NCBI RefSeq assembly: GCF_040802235.1
Contig: NC_133157.1
Location: 88,956,001 to 89,020,000 of the forward strand
DNA: 64,000 nt
Origin: Manis javanica
Lineage: Eukaryota; Chordata; Mammalia; Pholidota; Manidae
Direction: 5' to 3'
Positions 10,776 through 23,300 of the stretch are shown piece by piece. The position numbers were made by a program, and so were the translations under genes. A model generated the notes under the pieces. That model saw nothing but the letters and a program-made list of their open reading frames with translations. It made no database searches and was not told the origin of the DNA. Each line of letters opens with the position of its first letter. Position 1 is the stretch's first letter.

Positions 10776-13700
10776 TGCATCTGTTCTGGTCCAGTTCTGC
10801 TCTGCATTTCACAGCCAAGAACCCATGCCATGCGGCACCTGTGGAGTCATCGAGGAATTTACTCTGCTTAAGACTCACGCTACTTAAAACCCACTGTTTG
10901 TTCCCCTGCCCGGGAGGGTGAAGGATCCATTCCTCCCGGGCTCCTTGCCCTGCTGGTGTGGCTTCTGGCAGGTGGGATGAGGAATCTGGCAGAGCCACCC
11001 AATGTGGAGAGGGGACGTCATGGGCCTCCCAGGGGCTCCAGTGGTCAGGGCCACATTTGACATGTGCCCATGAGCCCTCTGTAGATGGAGCACTACTGCT
11101 AGCAAGGTCCTGCAGCACCCTCAGGCCTTGGGCGGTTGTGACGGGCAAGCCCCTGAGGCCGGGGACCACCTGATCCCTTGCAGACCTAGCCAGTCTTATC
11201 ATGGGCCTTGCCAGACATGGGGGGTGGCAACCCCATGTAACTAGAGTTGTCCAAGGCCCGTCTGGCTGTGGCCCCCAAGCCGGGCAGGCCTGGCCCCACC
11301 TCTGTTCTCTCCTAGCTCCTATTCAGATGGGACTTAGTCACTCACCCTCGGCCTTGGCCAGTGGGAAGCCCTCTGGTATTCAGGCTCCCCATCGCTCCTG
11401 GGTCCTGCTGACACCTCTCCCCACCACTTTCCTGGGCTGCTGCACCCTTCCCAATGCCCACAGGGGGAAGGGCAGGGCGGCTGGGAGAATGGGAGCTGGG
11501 GCTGCCCAGGGTCCCCCAGGCCTGACACTGGGGATGACAGACAGCCGAGATTTGCTGGCAGGCATGCAGTCCTGTAGGGCCTCTGCTAAACAGACCCTTG
11601 GCAGCCACCAAGGGGAAGAACTCAAAATGCATCCCAGAGCAAACCCTGGGAGTCAAAGGTCCCCACAGGGGATGCCCTCGGCTCTGGAGGGCAGCCCTCA
11701 GGCCACAGCCCTCAGTCCCCTGCCCCTCTGGCCCCAGGGCTGGAGCCCCTGGTACCTCGGAGCCAGGACACAGGAGTCAGCAGGGCTCAGATAGTTTGAG
11801 ACAAATAGCATTAGAGTGAATCTGAGCCCTTGGTTTAAGACAAAGATGGATGCATTTTGAGGTGCTCTGATTTTAGGTGATGAATTGTTCTTTCCTGTCA
11901 GTACTTTGTCGCACTCATTAATTTTTTTCATGAGCATGTACTGTTAGGTAAAACAATAGAGTTTTTAAAAACAGCAAAATCCAATGTTAACTGCATTGGT
12001 CAAATGCATGCCTTCCAGCAGAGAATGTACATGGCTCCCTCCATCCCCCACTTCCCCTCCTGCCTCAGTTTCCTCTGAGGGGACTCAGCAACCCCTTGCT
12101 TAGCCACTGTAAGGATTAGAAATATGCACACATAGCTAGGAGCTCAGTGCAGGCCTGGGTGCAGCCTAGGAAGTGTTTGTACACATAGCACAGGAGAGAG
12201 CTGCCAGCATGCTCTGTGTGCAGGTTTGGGGGGCAGAGTGCGGGCTGTGGAAGCAGGCACCTCCCCTGTGCAGGAAGCAGTGTTCTCCCAGCCTGCCTCC
12301 CTGGCCCCCTTGTCTGCTCTGCCCGGGTCCTGGGGCTGCAGAGTGAGGGCTGGAAGGGGTGGCTGTGGTGCACGGGCAGCCGTGGGAGAGGAGGAGGTGG
12401 CAGGCCCAGAAGCCTGGAGCGTGCCGACCCACCTGGTGTGCTTGCAGAAGTTCACAGGGACTGGGCTCATCCTAGCATCCCTCTTGATTGCTCCCATAAA
12501 AGAACCCCTGGACCTTGGAAAAGGGCAACTCCCTGCTGACAAAATCTCTGTAACATGGAAACTTCCTGAGTAGAGAGCACCTTGTGAGCAGGTGAACCTG
12601 GCAGGCAGTGCTTCTGGGGTGGGATGGCTGGAATGTTTTCTCTCTAACAGAACGAGCTCATTCCTTAGAGGCGGCTTCATGGATACCAGAAACACTGGTG
12701 CCTGCTGTCACACAGAAGTGTTGGATTTCCTGGGAAGGAGATGAAATGTTATCGACATGAAGGGGTGGGTGGACCTCCCTCCCAGCAGAAGAGCTCACCA
12801 AGCCTTGCTGGGGCAGCATGCCTGCAGCCCATAGCTGGCCCAGCCCAGGCTCTCCCTGACCCTTGCTGGCTGTCATATCAGCTGGAGCCTGCCTCTTTCC
12901 ATGGCACCTGCATCTTTGAACCAATCGACCCTACACTTCCCATCTTTCTGGAGCCACCTCCTGCCATACCTCTTCTTGCTTCCAGCCAGAAGGCATGCTT
13001 GACCTTCAGGGCGCATGGGATTAATGGGGGCCCACCTGGATAGTCCAGGACACCCTCTGAGTTTGTAACCTTAGTCACACCTGTGGAGTCCTTTTGGCCA
13101 TGCAATGCAACACAATGACAGGTTCCAGCCTTAGGGTGCAGGCGTCTTTGGGGCCTTTGTGACTATCACCCCAGCCCCGAGTCTGGGGCAGGGACCTGAG
13201 TGCCTGGTAGGCAGCCCCATGGACTATGGCATTTCCCACACCATTCTCCGCTGCCCTGCTGACTTCCATAAGTAGCAGCTTCTACAGCAAGGAGCAGCAG
13301 GGTCTGCAGATTTGGCTGAGGGAATGTGACAAAGAGAATAGGCTCACTTTCCTAAAAAACCAACAGAACTGAGGGACTTACGCTGAGCAAACCATGAAAC
13401 TGTGGCTGCATTCATAGCATTCCTGTTTCTTTAAAGCTCAAGATGCTTTTAAATGACCTGCTTTTTTCTTTAAAAAGGCAGTTCTAGATCTCTGCGAGGA
13501 GCCTGTAAGTGGGCATTCTATGTTAGAGGGAGAAGGCACTCACTGCATTTATAGTGATAAGATTCACTTAAAAGGCATAACCCACAATAAAATGTGGTCA
13601 AACTGTTGCAGGGAGTCGTGGTGACGTCCGAGGTGAGGGAAGCAGAAGCCGTGGTTTTGTGCTGGTTTTGTGATGAGTCACAGAATTTCTCCCAACAGCT

Positions 13701-13835
13701 CTGCAGTTGGTTGCCTTTTGCCACTGGGCAGCTCAGAAGCTTACACGGCCATGGTTTCATGTCTGCTCTTCGGTGGTCCTTGGTCTCTGGTTCCACCAGC
13801 CACAGTCCAGTCATTCTGGGAGGTGATGAGGCGCA
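10776..13835. other. Unique sequence without a recognised gene
   Basis: GC-rich up to about 11.8 kb and AT-richer at 11.8-12.0 and 13.35-13.6 kb. No element or coding family is recognised. The open frames of 180-200 codons at 11.2-11.8 and 12.1-12.7 kb overlap frames on the opposite strand and have no recognisable domain. Confidence 0.45.
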
Positions 13836-13837
13836 GA

Positions 13838-14090
13838 TCCCCGTTGCTGTGTAATAAACCACCCCAAATGCAGTGAATTGAAGCTGCCGTTCTCCCACAC
13901 AGCTTGGCAGCTTGCCAGGGCTCGGCCGGGTGCTTGCCCACCTCACTCAGGACCTCCGTGCTGAAGGTAAATGACCAGTGCTCTGGTACTGTCACTGGGA
14001 CTTGGCACAACAGGGCGTCCCTTTCTCCTGTGGCCTCAGCGCCCCTCCAGACCCTCTAAGGCTGGTCATTCCAGTGGGTAGGTGGGCTTC
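13838..14090 (-). mobile_element. LTR-like ancient repeat fragment (MLT1-like)
   Basis: 'gttgctgtgtaataaaccac' and 'cccaaatgcagtgaattg' match the 'tgctgtgtaacaaaccaccccaaa...agtggcttaaaa' start of a widespread ancient mammalian LTR-type repeat in reverse orientation. The rest is decayed. Related copies lie at 48800 and 51945. Confidence 0.55.
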
Positions 14091-14103
14091 TTAGATCAGG
14101 ATC

Positions 14104-14305
14104 TGGCATACCTTTCTGTAAAGGGCTGGGTAGGAGTTATTTCAGGCTTTGTGTCTCTGTCACAAGTACTGGACTATACTGTTGTAATGCAGGAGCAACC
14201 ACAGACAGGACATAAATGAATGGGTATAGCTGTGTTGCAATAAAACTTTATTTATAAAAACAGGCACGGGGGCTAGATTTGGCTGTGGGCCATAATTTAC
14301 CGACT
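14104..14305 (+). mobile_element. hAT-type non-autonomous DNA transposon (MER group)
   Basis: It runs in consensus order: 'tttctgtaaagggctgg', 'tttcaggctttgtgtctctg', 'aatgaatgggtatagctg', 'gcaataaaactttattta', then 'gctagatttggctgtggg'. Same family as the minus-strand copy at 9554. It is a short internally deleted copy with no transposase. Confidence 0.85.
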
Positions 14306-15084
14306 CATTTTTTACGCAGTCACCCAGGACTCCCAAGAGCACAGTAGCAGTCACTGCCAGAGCCTCTATGGCTTAAGCTTGGGACAGGCACAGCATGGCC
14401 TTGTAAGTCGGTCATGGGGTCAGCCCCCACATGATGGGGCACCCTGCAGAGGACAGCTGGGGGCAGGTCCCTGGGCATCTCTGGAGATGAACTCCCATGG
14501 GAGGGGGGAGATACAAGGTTCCCCCTTGGACACAGGTTTTAAGGAAACATTGGAGTAACCAGTCCTATTATTTAAAGCAAGGAACATAATTTACCTTCTG
14601 AAATGAAGATTCTAGAGAACTTCAGTGTATAGAACTTGCCATGAGTTATAATTGAGTGAAAGCAAAAGAGTGAAAATCAAGGTCTTGGTTATGCCCTCTA
14701 AGTGCTATACCACCAAGACTCACGAATGAACCCCAGGTCACAGGATTTCATGGTGAGGACGTATTCTTCTCTACCCTCTTCCTCTCCTTGTTTCTGTGCA
14801 TGGATACAGGAAACAGAAACACTATATGACAGTTACTCTCAGAGGTAGTGCCATTGGGGCCACTCAGATGTTGGGTCTAGATGGCCCTTGCTTGGTGTCC
14901 TTCCTTCCCCAGTTCACCTCTGTGACAAGGTGACAGGGCTGTTGCATTGATAAAGGGTGCCCACGGGGTAGCTTTGAGAGGGCTTGGGGTCTGCAGGCAT
15001 GTGGGGGAGGGGAGGCCCCTCAGTGTTTCACAAGCCTCCAGCTGGTCCCCTTCCATGGTGCCATCTCGTGTTCCTATGTATAAG
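14306..15084. other. Unique sequence, nothing recognised
   Basis: No gene or repeat is recognised. Composition is mixed. Confidence 0.4.
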
Positions 15085-15420
15085 ACACTGGATCATGTTG
15101 CTCCCTTTAGGATAAACCCCTGGCTGCCCAACTGCAGGCACATTGCGGCTTCAGCTGAGGTCAGTGCTCCAGCCCTGCTGTATCCCAGCTTTGCCATCTT
15201 CCCACCTCCATGCACCCTGCTCGGCCCTGGGCTCTCCAGCCTTCCCTAAGGAGCCATGAGGCCTCCTGCCTTCCCATGTTTACCCCAAGCCTGAAACACT
15301 TGCTGCACTTGAAGATGATTCTTGAAATTCCAACCTAAAGTCTCCTTCCTCCAGGAAGTCCTCCCTAGTCCCCCTTAGTTGGATCTAATGTTCCTTCCTG
15401 AAAGAACCCAAGCGGGGAGA
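15085..15420 (+). mobile_element. L2 LINE 3' fragment
   Basis: The order 'ggatcatgttgctccctt', 'taggataaaccc', 'atgcaccctgctc', 'tgcctgaaac'-like text and 'cctcctccaggaagtcctcc' follows the 3' part of the L2 consensus (gatcatgtcactcccct, aggataaagtcc, ctccaggaagccttccctga). L2 is an ancient mammalian LINE and this copy is long dead. Confidence 0.75.
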
Positions 15421-16399
15421 AAGAATGGGAAACAGAAGCCAGGTATTTGACTAGCATATCCTGGGAGGCCCCTGAGTGCATTCACATGTAAACTGTTTAG
15501 AAAACATTTACCTTCAAAGAAGGCAGGAAAGCGTAACTGAAGATCTCAGTGATCATTTCTGATCCTTAATGATTCATCTCTTGCTTGCTGAGCAATCTGT
15601 GCCTGGCAGAAGAGTTTCTGAAGTTCTGAAGTGCCTCCCAAATTCTTGCTCTCATTTCCATGTAGAGTGTGTGTGTGGTATACATCTAAGCCAGCATCTA
15701 AGTTTGATCCTACTCTTAAATTTCCCCAGAACTTTCTTATAGATCAATGTCGAACTTTTAAGAAAACCCCAGAAAGTCAGACGAATCTTCTTTGTTCCAT
15801 AAGGGAGACAGTTGCACCTTCATGGCAGCTGTGAAGTATGTGGTAGAAGCCCCTTTGCCCGGGATCAAGGAGTACACAAGCTCCTGTTTGTGTTTTTGTT
15901 TTTTATGGAAGGAGGTTTGAGCAAAAAGGCTGCCCTCCTGCTGGGAGCCCACCGAGGTGGGGAGGGACTCAGGCTCTGGTGGGCAGGAGGTTCCCTGCTG
16001 TCCCGGATGCGGCATGAGGACAGGCTCTCCAGGTGACTGGGGGAAGGGCCGGGCACACTTAGGGGACACTGGTGATCTCGGCTGGAGCAAGAGCACAGAT
16101 GGGTCCCTAGCCTGCAGAGTCGGCCTGGACACACATCCTGTCTGGCCACCCTTCCCCTGTAGGCATGTCCTTTTACACCTCTCACCTGCATCTTCTCTCC
16201 TGTGCTCAGCTGACCAGCTGGAGGACTCACCTATTTCTGCAGATCTACCTATGCGGGAGGATGCTGCTCATGGGAGACCTTAGGGTGGGTATCATGGGAG
16301 ATCTTTCCTGATCGTCTGGGGGACCTGTTACAGGGGTGGTTTCCAAAACGTGGATGAGGATCTATTAATGGGCCATGAAATTAATTTTGGGGCTCTGAT
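15421..16399. other. Unique sequence, nothing recognised
   Basis: No transposon or gene signature is recognised. GC content rises after 15.9 kb, and the open frames there are unconvincing. Confidence 0.4.
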
Positions 16400-17375
16400 G
16401 GACATTTAAAAAAAGTGGGCAGAGGACCTAAATGGATATTTTTCCAAACAAGATATCTAGATGGCCAACAGGCACATGAAAAGATGTTCAGCATCACTAA
16501 TCACTGGAGAAATGCAGATTAAAACTACAGTGAGATACCACCTCACACCTATTAGAATGACTGTCATCAAGAAGACCAGAGATAACAAATCCTGTGAGGA
16601 TGTGAAGAAAAGGGAACACTTACACCCTGTTGGTGGAATTATAAATCGGTGCAGCCACAACACAAAACAGTGTGGAGGATCGTCCAATGATCAAAAACAG
16701 AAATTCCATGTGATCCAGCAATTCCACTTCTGGGTATTTATCCAAAGGAAATGAGAACACTACCTTGAAAAGATATTTGCTCCCCCATGTTCACTGCAGT
16801 GCTGTTTACAACAGCCAAGACATGGAAACGACCTGTGTCCTGCTGCATGTCTGATGTGCATATGATGCACTATGACCCAGCCACAGAAGAGCAAATCTGC
16901 CATTTGCTACAACACGGTGGACCTTGTGGGCATAACGCTAAGTGAAATAATCCAGACAGAAAAACAAAGACCATATGACCTTACTTATGTGTGGAATCTG
17001 AAAAGAAAAAGTAACTCATAGAAAAAGAGATCAGACTTCTGGTTACAGGTGTGTATGGGCGGGGAGGGAAACTGGAGGGAGGTGGTCAGAAGGCACAGAC
17101 TTCCCATTATAATATCAGTAAGTACCAAGATGTGATGTACAGTAAGGTGACTACTACCAAACTGCTGCATAAGACACAGGACAGGCAGGGGCTAGGAGAC
17201 TGCCTAAGAGTTCTCATTTTTTTCCTTTCTTTCGTTGTATCTGTATGGGCTGGTGGATGCTGACCAAGCTTACTGTGGTGATCTTTACAGTGTTTGTCAG
17301 TGAGGGCATCATCTATGCGTGAACTCATGCAGTAACGTCTGTCAATTATATCTCAATACGTCTGGAAGGAAAGAT
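16400..17375 (+). mobile_element. L1 LINE 3' fragment (ORF2 C-terminus and 3' UTR)
   Basis: The + strand encodes a broken ORF2 C-terminal region: an open piece at 16461-16754 carries [20 protein letters not shown] and YHLTPIRM, typical L1 motifs, interrupted elsewhere by stops and frameshifts. The 3' UTR (gaaaaagagatcagacttct, ggttacag, tgtcaattatatctcaata) extends to about 17375. It is 5' truncated and defunct. The 3' UTR type resembles laurasiatherian L1s. Confidence 0.92.
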
Positions 17376-18369
17376 GAAGTAGAATAAATGGGAAAAACAG
17401 ACCGCTGATGTTAAGTGTTTTGTCTTAAAATTTTTCTGCATTCTCCATCATTGTACTTGTCATACTGTATCAAAATACCTGTTTTGAAAGGCCATGGACT
17501 CAAGATTTTTGCATTTAGAGATGCCCTTTCAATCCCTTCCTCTTGTGCCGTTTTCTCTCATGGGTGCCCTCCTCCTTGTTCCTGAAGTGAGCAGGGCCAT
17601 GGCACCCCCTCTCCCCTTTCACCTGGCTTCCAGGGCCTTCCTGGGCCTCCCTGCCCTTTGCAGCTATGCTGTGGGCCTGCTTCCCTGGCAGTGGGTTGAG
17701 GCAGACACCCCCCGGCTCCCTCCTGCCAGCAGGTGCTCTGCAGGGTGGCACCGAGTGCCCCCTCTTTCTGGCTGTCCTGCTTCCCCTCCTGCATCTCCAT
17801 CTCACAGAGAGGTCAGCACCATCCACCAAATTGCCCACAGCCACGTCTAGACTCCGGCTCCATTAACTCCTCACCAGACCCCATCACATCTGCCTCCTTG
17901 GTGTCCCTCAGAGACACAGCCTGATCTCTCCACCCAGCGCCACCTGCTTGGGACCAACCCTGCATCTCTGGTGGGAGACCCCGGGGCTGCCACACAGTCA
18001 CCTCCCTCCATCCCATCCCCTGCCATAGTGTAGACCATTTGTCCTCAGCACGAGTCTGATGGGGTCCTCAGTGGGTGTGCAGGCTAACGAGTCAGTGCCA
18101 TGGATCAGATGCCACTCACGGTGCAGCAGCACAACCCCTGCTGTGGGGACGTGCAGGGCTAGCTTCCTGCATGGTACAGGGGCCTTGGGGCTCCACCTCA
18201 TCCACTTGATTAAGTTAGCATCACCGAGCGTGGCCCCAATGCTGTGTGTCCCTGGAGTGAAGTGACACAGAGGCCATGGCATGGTCTCAACAAATGTTCA
18301 ATCTGACTCGCTTGAAGGCTCCAGATTACCTTTCAGTTTATCAGAAATACAGGGAATAAAGAAATAAAC
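17376..18369. other. Unique GC-rich sequence
   Basis: C-rich on the + strand at 17.5-18.0 kb. No element or coding family is recognised. The overlapping frames on both strands look like chance. Confidence 0.4.
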
Positions 18370-18895
18370 CAAGTGGCCACAAGACAACAGTCAGACAGTC
18401 CGGAGTGTGGGACAGAATATGATGCTGTCTCCCAAAGACCCGGACTCTTCAGGAGGTCAGGAGGAGACTGGCGTGGCTCGAGATTAGGAGGGACCGTGGA
18501 GACCCGACCTCCAGGTGCGACAGGTGAACTCGGATGGCCCCCTGGAGGCCCCCTCAGTTCTGTGGACATCCTGGGGACATTCCAGTCCTGCGAACATGGC
18601 CAGGCTCCTGAACGTCAGCAGGGAATCCTTGTCCATCTTGTTAGGTGTGACATGCCGTGGGAAGGGTCCTAATGCTTCAGGGGAGCACCAGAGTGCTTGT
18701 GATGTCTGTGCTTCCTTCCAGGCAACTCAGGATACAAACAGGAGAGCCTTCCAAGTGCCCTCAAAAACAGGTACAGAGAAATGTGGGCTGTTGTCGAATC
18801 TACATTCACATAGTCTCTGGGTATTTACTGTACTATTTTCAACTTCTCTGTGTATCTGAACATTTATGACAATAGAGTGTTGGGGGTAAAATAAA
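18370..18895 (+). mobile_element. Unclassified ancient repeat with poly(A)-like end
   Basis: The end 'tctgggtatttactgtacta', 'ttttcaacttctctgtgtat', 'gtgttgggggtaaaataaaa' matches a familiar repeat tail (gggtgttcactgtactattc, ttcaacttttctgtatgt, aaaagttgggg). The 'cttgttaggtgtgacatg' stretch upstream also fits the same element. I cannot name the family. Confidence 0.5.
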
Positions 18896-20684
18896 ATTCA
18901 AACCTCAGCCTGCAGCTCGAAGGACTGCAAATGTTCTGAGGCTTAGAGTATGTGGTCCTGCCTCAGCCCTCCCTGGCCCAGTGCCAAGGCCCTGCCCTGG
19001 GCCTCCATGCCCCACCCCTCCCTCAGGCCTGGAAGCAGGCTGCTGCTGTTTCTACCAGACCTTTGCCCGCACTGTTCTCTCCCTGAATGCCAATCTCCAG
19101 TCACACTCCTACACTGGGCAAGGGTGCCCCTCATATTTACCTCCGAAGCATTTACTTCTCAGAAATGCTTTGGGGCATTTAGACCTTAATTCCAGTAGCC
19201 CAGAAACAGCTGGATGGCAAATTACGCCCACAGTGCCCAGCATGTGCTCAGTCTGCCACGGGCGCTGCAGGAAGGCAGCACTGTTCACACGCGGCTAGGG
19301 TCTGTGGACAGAGGATTCCCAAAGCTCTGCATTCCTGGCTCTTGTGAAGACTAGGGCTGCCGTGGCGGTGGTTATGCACTGCCAGAGCTCCTGGAGCTGG
19401 GAGAGGAGCATCAGCATCTTCTCGAAGTGACTCAGGGCCCAGTCCTGCTCTGCATTGGGCAGAACATGCCTGGACTGGGGAGGAAGGCAGAAGGCTGTCG
19501 GATGCCTCTGCCTCTTCCGCGTTGCCTGGTGGAGACCGGCCCCCAGGCTTGGGGCAATGTCGAGGGTTTATTTGTGTTGCTGAGTGGAAGACAATTCCAG
19601 ACAATATTTATCTGGTATGTCAGCCAAATAGAATATTGAGATCTTATTTGTATTGGTGGGCTAGCAGGTCAGCATGGGAGCAGAAGGAGATGTTTGCAGC
19701 TAGAGAGCTGGCAGCTGGGTGATGGAGGGATCGTGATGGAGGGATGGAGGGATGAGCTGATAGATTACAGACATGAATGTGGTGGTGTGCAACTCTGTAT
19801 ATTAACGCTGGATATTTAGGTTCCTGTAAAATGAAAGACTAACTTAACTACTGACTGGTGTCCTAGACCTCCAAATATCTGAGGGTCTGAAAAGCAACTG
19901 GTTTTCCAAAGATAATCGTTTTGCATGGATACCATTTCATAGTGGCCTATGTTCAGCCATATCCCAAGGATTTCCTGTTGGGATTTATGAGGCTCAAGAA
20001 TGAAGTCATTGCATTTGGGCCTGTGTTTACTGTTGCTTTTGACATGTGAGAGGTGAGGCTTGTGTACACGATGGGGCTTGAGGTTCTGGGACCTGCAGCA
20101 TTGCTCCAAGGCTGACACGTGTGTGCTGGTAAGTGGTAGGGGCCCAGCAGCAGGCAGGTGGGCCGATGGCGCCATCTCCCTCCCTCTTGTCGGCACAGAG
20201 CCAGAGCAGGTGATGTGGACAGGGCGGCTGACTCCACCGGCACCCCTGTGGCCCATGTGTGGCTGGTGGGGAGGGGCAAGGGTGGGGGAGGGCAGAGTCG
20301 GTCCACAGGTGGGGCAGGGGCGTTAGTTAGTGAGGACAGGGACAGCGAGGGCAGGGGGTGGGCTCCGAAGGGAAGGGAGGACGCGGGAGAGGTGGCTTAG
20401 AGAGTGTGATGGGCGTGGGCTCCGGTGCCCAGCTCTTCACCTGGACACCAACCTCAGGGAGGCTGGGGTGGTGCTGGATGTGGGCACCATTAAGGATCAT
20501 CTACCTTTGAGTAAAGTGACAAGGGCGGGACTCACCCAATCCACAGAGGCCTTAAGAGCAAAAACACTGAGGTTTCACCAAGAAGGAGAAATCCCATCTG
20601 AGGCTGCAGTGCCCACACTGCCCATACTCGCCTGGGGCTGCCCGCCTGCCCGCTAGGTTTGGACTTGTCCGCCCCCACAAGCAC
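18896..20684. other. Unique sequence; short GATG-rich patch and G4 motif inside
   Basis: No gene is recognised. A short GATGGAGG-type patch lies at about 19721-19757. A strong G-rich motif at 20268 is listed separately. The stretch 19560-20050 is AT-richer and free of recognised repeats. Confidence 0.4.
20268..20292 (+). other. G-quadruplex motif, five G-tracts
   Basis: Runs of four, four, three, five and three G are separated by A, CAA, T and A. Loops of one to three bases with five tracts make it among the best G4 candidates in the window. Confidence 0.75.
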
Positions 20685-20780
20685 GTGAGCCAGTTCCTTG
20701 GTGTGACTCTCGGAATGCCTGTGTGACTTTGTGTATCTATTTACCTCCTAGTGGCTCTGTTTCTCTAGACTGACGGGGTG
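20685..20780 (+). repeat. MIR SINE remnant
   Basis: 'tgtgtgactttgtgtatcta', 'tttacctcctagtggctctg', 'tttctctagactgacgggg' resembles the MIR order (gtgtgaccttgggcaagt, taacctctctgtgcct, cagtttcctcatctgtaaa). Confidence 0.4.
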
Positions 20781-22479
20781 GGGGTGCAGGAGTGAGGGGT
20801 CGAGGAGGAGCCTGCTCCAGCCTCCGGGCTGGGCGCTGAGCACACTGATGACCTGCCTGAGCTCGAGAGGTCTTCAGGGGACGTGCATTCTGCCCCTGGA
20901 CACTCACCCCCTTTCTTGGCCCTGAACTTCCACACACGTCTCGCTTCTCTGGAACCTGCCTTTTCCAGATACATATATTTAGCAGCTGCCCCGGGGAGGG
21001 CACTTTCTGGGGTGTGGGATGTGTGCTAGACCGTGGGGATGTTTCAGTTCAAGGATGCAGTGTGAGGGGCTCCCCCCATTGCTTGCTTGGCTTGCTCACA
21101 GGGACCCAGTTCAGACGCTGGTGCCCAGGAGCCGTCTCCCAGCCTCGGTCAGTCTTAGGCCCCATCTGTGTTGGTCCCTCTGTTCTGGCATCCATCACCC
21201 TCTACTTTAGGTGGTGGTTCCTGTGTTTGCCTCCTTGGGTTGAGTGTGTGGGACCTTCTTCTAGAACTCTCCTGATGGATCCTGCAGTGCTCATTCTCCC
21301 CAGTGGACTTCAGGGCCAGTAACTACAGACTCCCGTCATTTACGTGTGCACTTCCTCCATGGAACCATGAGCCCCTAGGCAGCAGATCCTGGAGCTTATC
21401 TGTTGGACCGGTCAAGATGTGCTGGCCATGCTATGGTGACACATGACCCCGTGTGTCCCCACACAGCACACTTCTTGCCTTGCTCATGCTGTGTGTCCAC
21501 CATGGGCTAACAGGGGACTTTGTTCATGTGACAGTCACTCAGTCACCCAGGTGGATGGAACAGCTGCTGTTGCAAACGCTGCCATCGCCATGGAGCAGGA
21601 ATAGGCCGAGGAGGATGGCACTTTGGAGGTGGTAGGCTCTGGCCTCAAGGCAGACCTGTCCCTGTGCTGGCAGCTCCATGACCATGCCCAGAGGGATCAG
21701 GAAGTACATCCGACCATGTGCTCCAAAGTGGACAGCTGGGAATATATGCTGACCAGCATCAATATCTACCTATGTGGTTTGATCCTAGTAACTGGGGTAG
21801 TACCTGCAATTGCTAGGCATGTTAATCCATGAGCATCTCCAAAGCAGAAGCCGAGACAATTCATCTGGGTGACCCAAACATCTAGCAAAATGCCTGACAC
21901 TTAATAAATGCCCCATCACTTCTCGAATAACTGATGACGCACATGTACTGGCCTCTTAGCTGCACTGAGGGCTTCTGAGATATAGCGACCACTTGCTGTG
22001 TCCAGTTGTGGGCAAGCACGTGGCCCCCGGTGTTCTAAGGGGCAGCTCTCATCCCTCTTGGCACTGAACTCCTGCTCTTCTCCCCAGAAGCTCCTGATGA
22101 GGGCTCAGCTGATTGAACTTCAGTTTTCATCTGTAAGGAGGGATGCCCCAAGACCGAAGTGCCCTGACTGTCCTGGCCACTGCCGGGCTGAGGCCACCCT
22201 GCTGGGGGTCTGATCCCACGCCCCGGGGTCTGCTGTGGAAACCCGGAGGTAGGCTGGGGATCCTGGTGGCAGGGGCAGCGGCTGGAACAAAGCCCGCCTG
22301 CGGGATGGCCTCTGACAGCAGAACTTCTCCAGGCTATGCAGGCCAGGAGTCAGAGATTAGGGTGCGGCAGGCTGGCCTGGCTCCCTCTGAGCTTTGGGAA
22401 AGGATCTTCTGGCCTCCAGCTTGTCATGTTGTCAGTAGCCCTCAGCACTTCCTGTGTGTCTCTGTGTCCAAACCTGCCT
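20781..22479. other. Unique sequence; possible MIR/L2 tail near 21880
   Basis: No gene is recognised. 'aaatgcctgacacttaataa' with 'atgcccc' at about 21888-21915 resembles the MIR/L2 shared tail. The open frame of 213 codons starting at 22143 overlaps a MaLR LTR fragment at its end, which argues against coding. Confidence 0.4.
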
Positions 22480-22630
22480 CTTCACATAAGGATGCACGTA
22501 GGGATTTAGGGCCCACACAAATCCAGCACAGCCTCAGCTTATCTGATCACATCTGCTTCCAAATCAGGTCACATTCACAGCTCTGGTGGACACCCATTCT
22601 GGGGGGACACTCTTCAGCCCGGTATGGGTG
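22480..22630 (-). mobile_element. MaLR (MLT1-type) LTR fragment
   Basis: In reverse orientation it follows the MLT1/MST order: 'ttcacataaggatgca', 'gggatttagggcccacacaa', 'cttatctgatcacatctgc', 'tccaaatcaggtcacattca', 'ggggggacactcttcagccc'. MaLRs are non-autonomous relatives of ERVL and this is a decayed partial LTR. Confidence 0.8.
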
Positions 22631-23149
22631 TTCATTCCCCAGGAGCAGAACAAAAGGTGCTTTCCTTCCCTTTCCCTCTAGTCTCCAGCCCACGGCCCAG
22701 TTCCCGTCTGAGAGCACTTCTCAGCCTCTGTCAGGACAGCTACAATATGCATCTGGGCAGAGGCTCCATGTGTTCCCTTGCTAAAGGCATCGAGTATCTA
22801 GAACCCTTCACATGTATTTTCTCCTTTGCCCTCAAACACATCAGCATGTGCACATCTAATCAACATCTTTTCAGAACTGTCGGCCCACGTTCAGTCCGTG
22901 CACGTCTGTGTCTGGGCAGGCACACAGACCTTTGCAGACTAGGGGCCCGCATGGGCGCTTGCCAGCTTCTTGGTCTTCCTGGTGGCTTGCCTGCTCATGG
23001 CTTGTCCCACAACGCTTCCTAATGCTCCCTAGTGGTCTGGAGCCAATGAAGATCTGGAACTGGTAGGGGAGCGATCCAGAAGCAAACGCCATGCGTTTAC
23101 ACAATACTGGAAAGAAAATTAAGTAGACCCTGGGAGCTGTGACTGTCAC
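22631..23149. other. Unique sequence, nothing recognised
   Basis: No repeat or gene signature is seen. Confidence 0.4.
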
Positions 23150-23300
23150 ACTGTTCTTCTAACTTTTCTATTACATAAAAAACAATGCTCATCAAAAACA
23201 TTTTAAATCTAGAAAGCTGCAGAATGAAGGTTAAAAATCATGGTTAACATACTGATGTTTTATTCCTAGCTCCCAGTGATTTTCTAGTGCTTCGTAATTT
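23150..23300 (-). mobile_element. Possible ancient LINE 3' UTR fragment
   Basis: 'attacataaaaaacaatgct' followed by 'catcaaaaacattttaaa', 'ttaaaaatcatggttaac' resembles the 'tacatgctcattgtagaaaattt...ctgttaacatt' segment of old L1-type 3' ends. The match is diverged. Confidence 0.35.

Noticed and set aside
10513..11202. 229-codon reverse open frame, longest in the window
   Set aside because: Its C-terminal part is a translation of the 38-bp minisatellite and the rest has no recognisable domain. The opposite strand also has long frames nearby.
16461..16754. 97-codon forward frame as a gene
   Set aside because: It is a remnant of the L1 ORF2 C-terminus in a 5'-truncated copy.
22143..22784. 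213-codon open frame
   Set aside because: Runs through a reverse MaLR LTR fragment at 22480-22630 and has no recognisable content.
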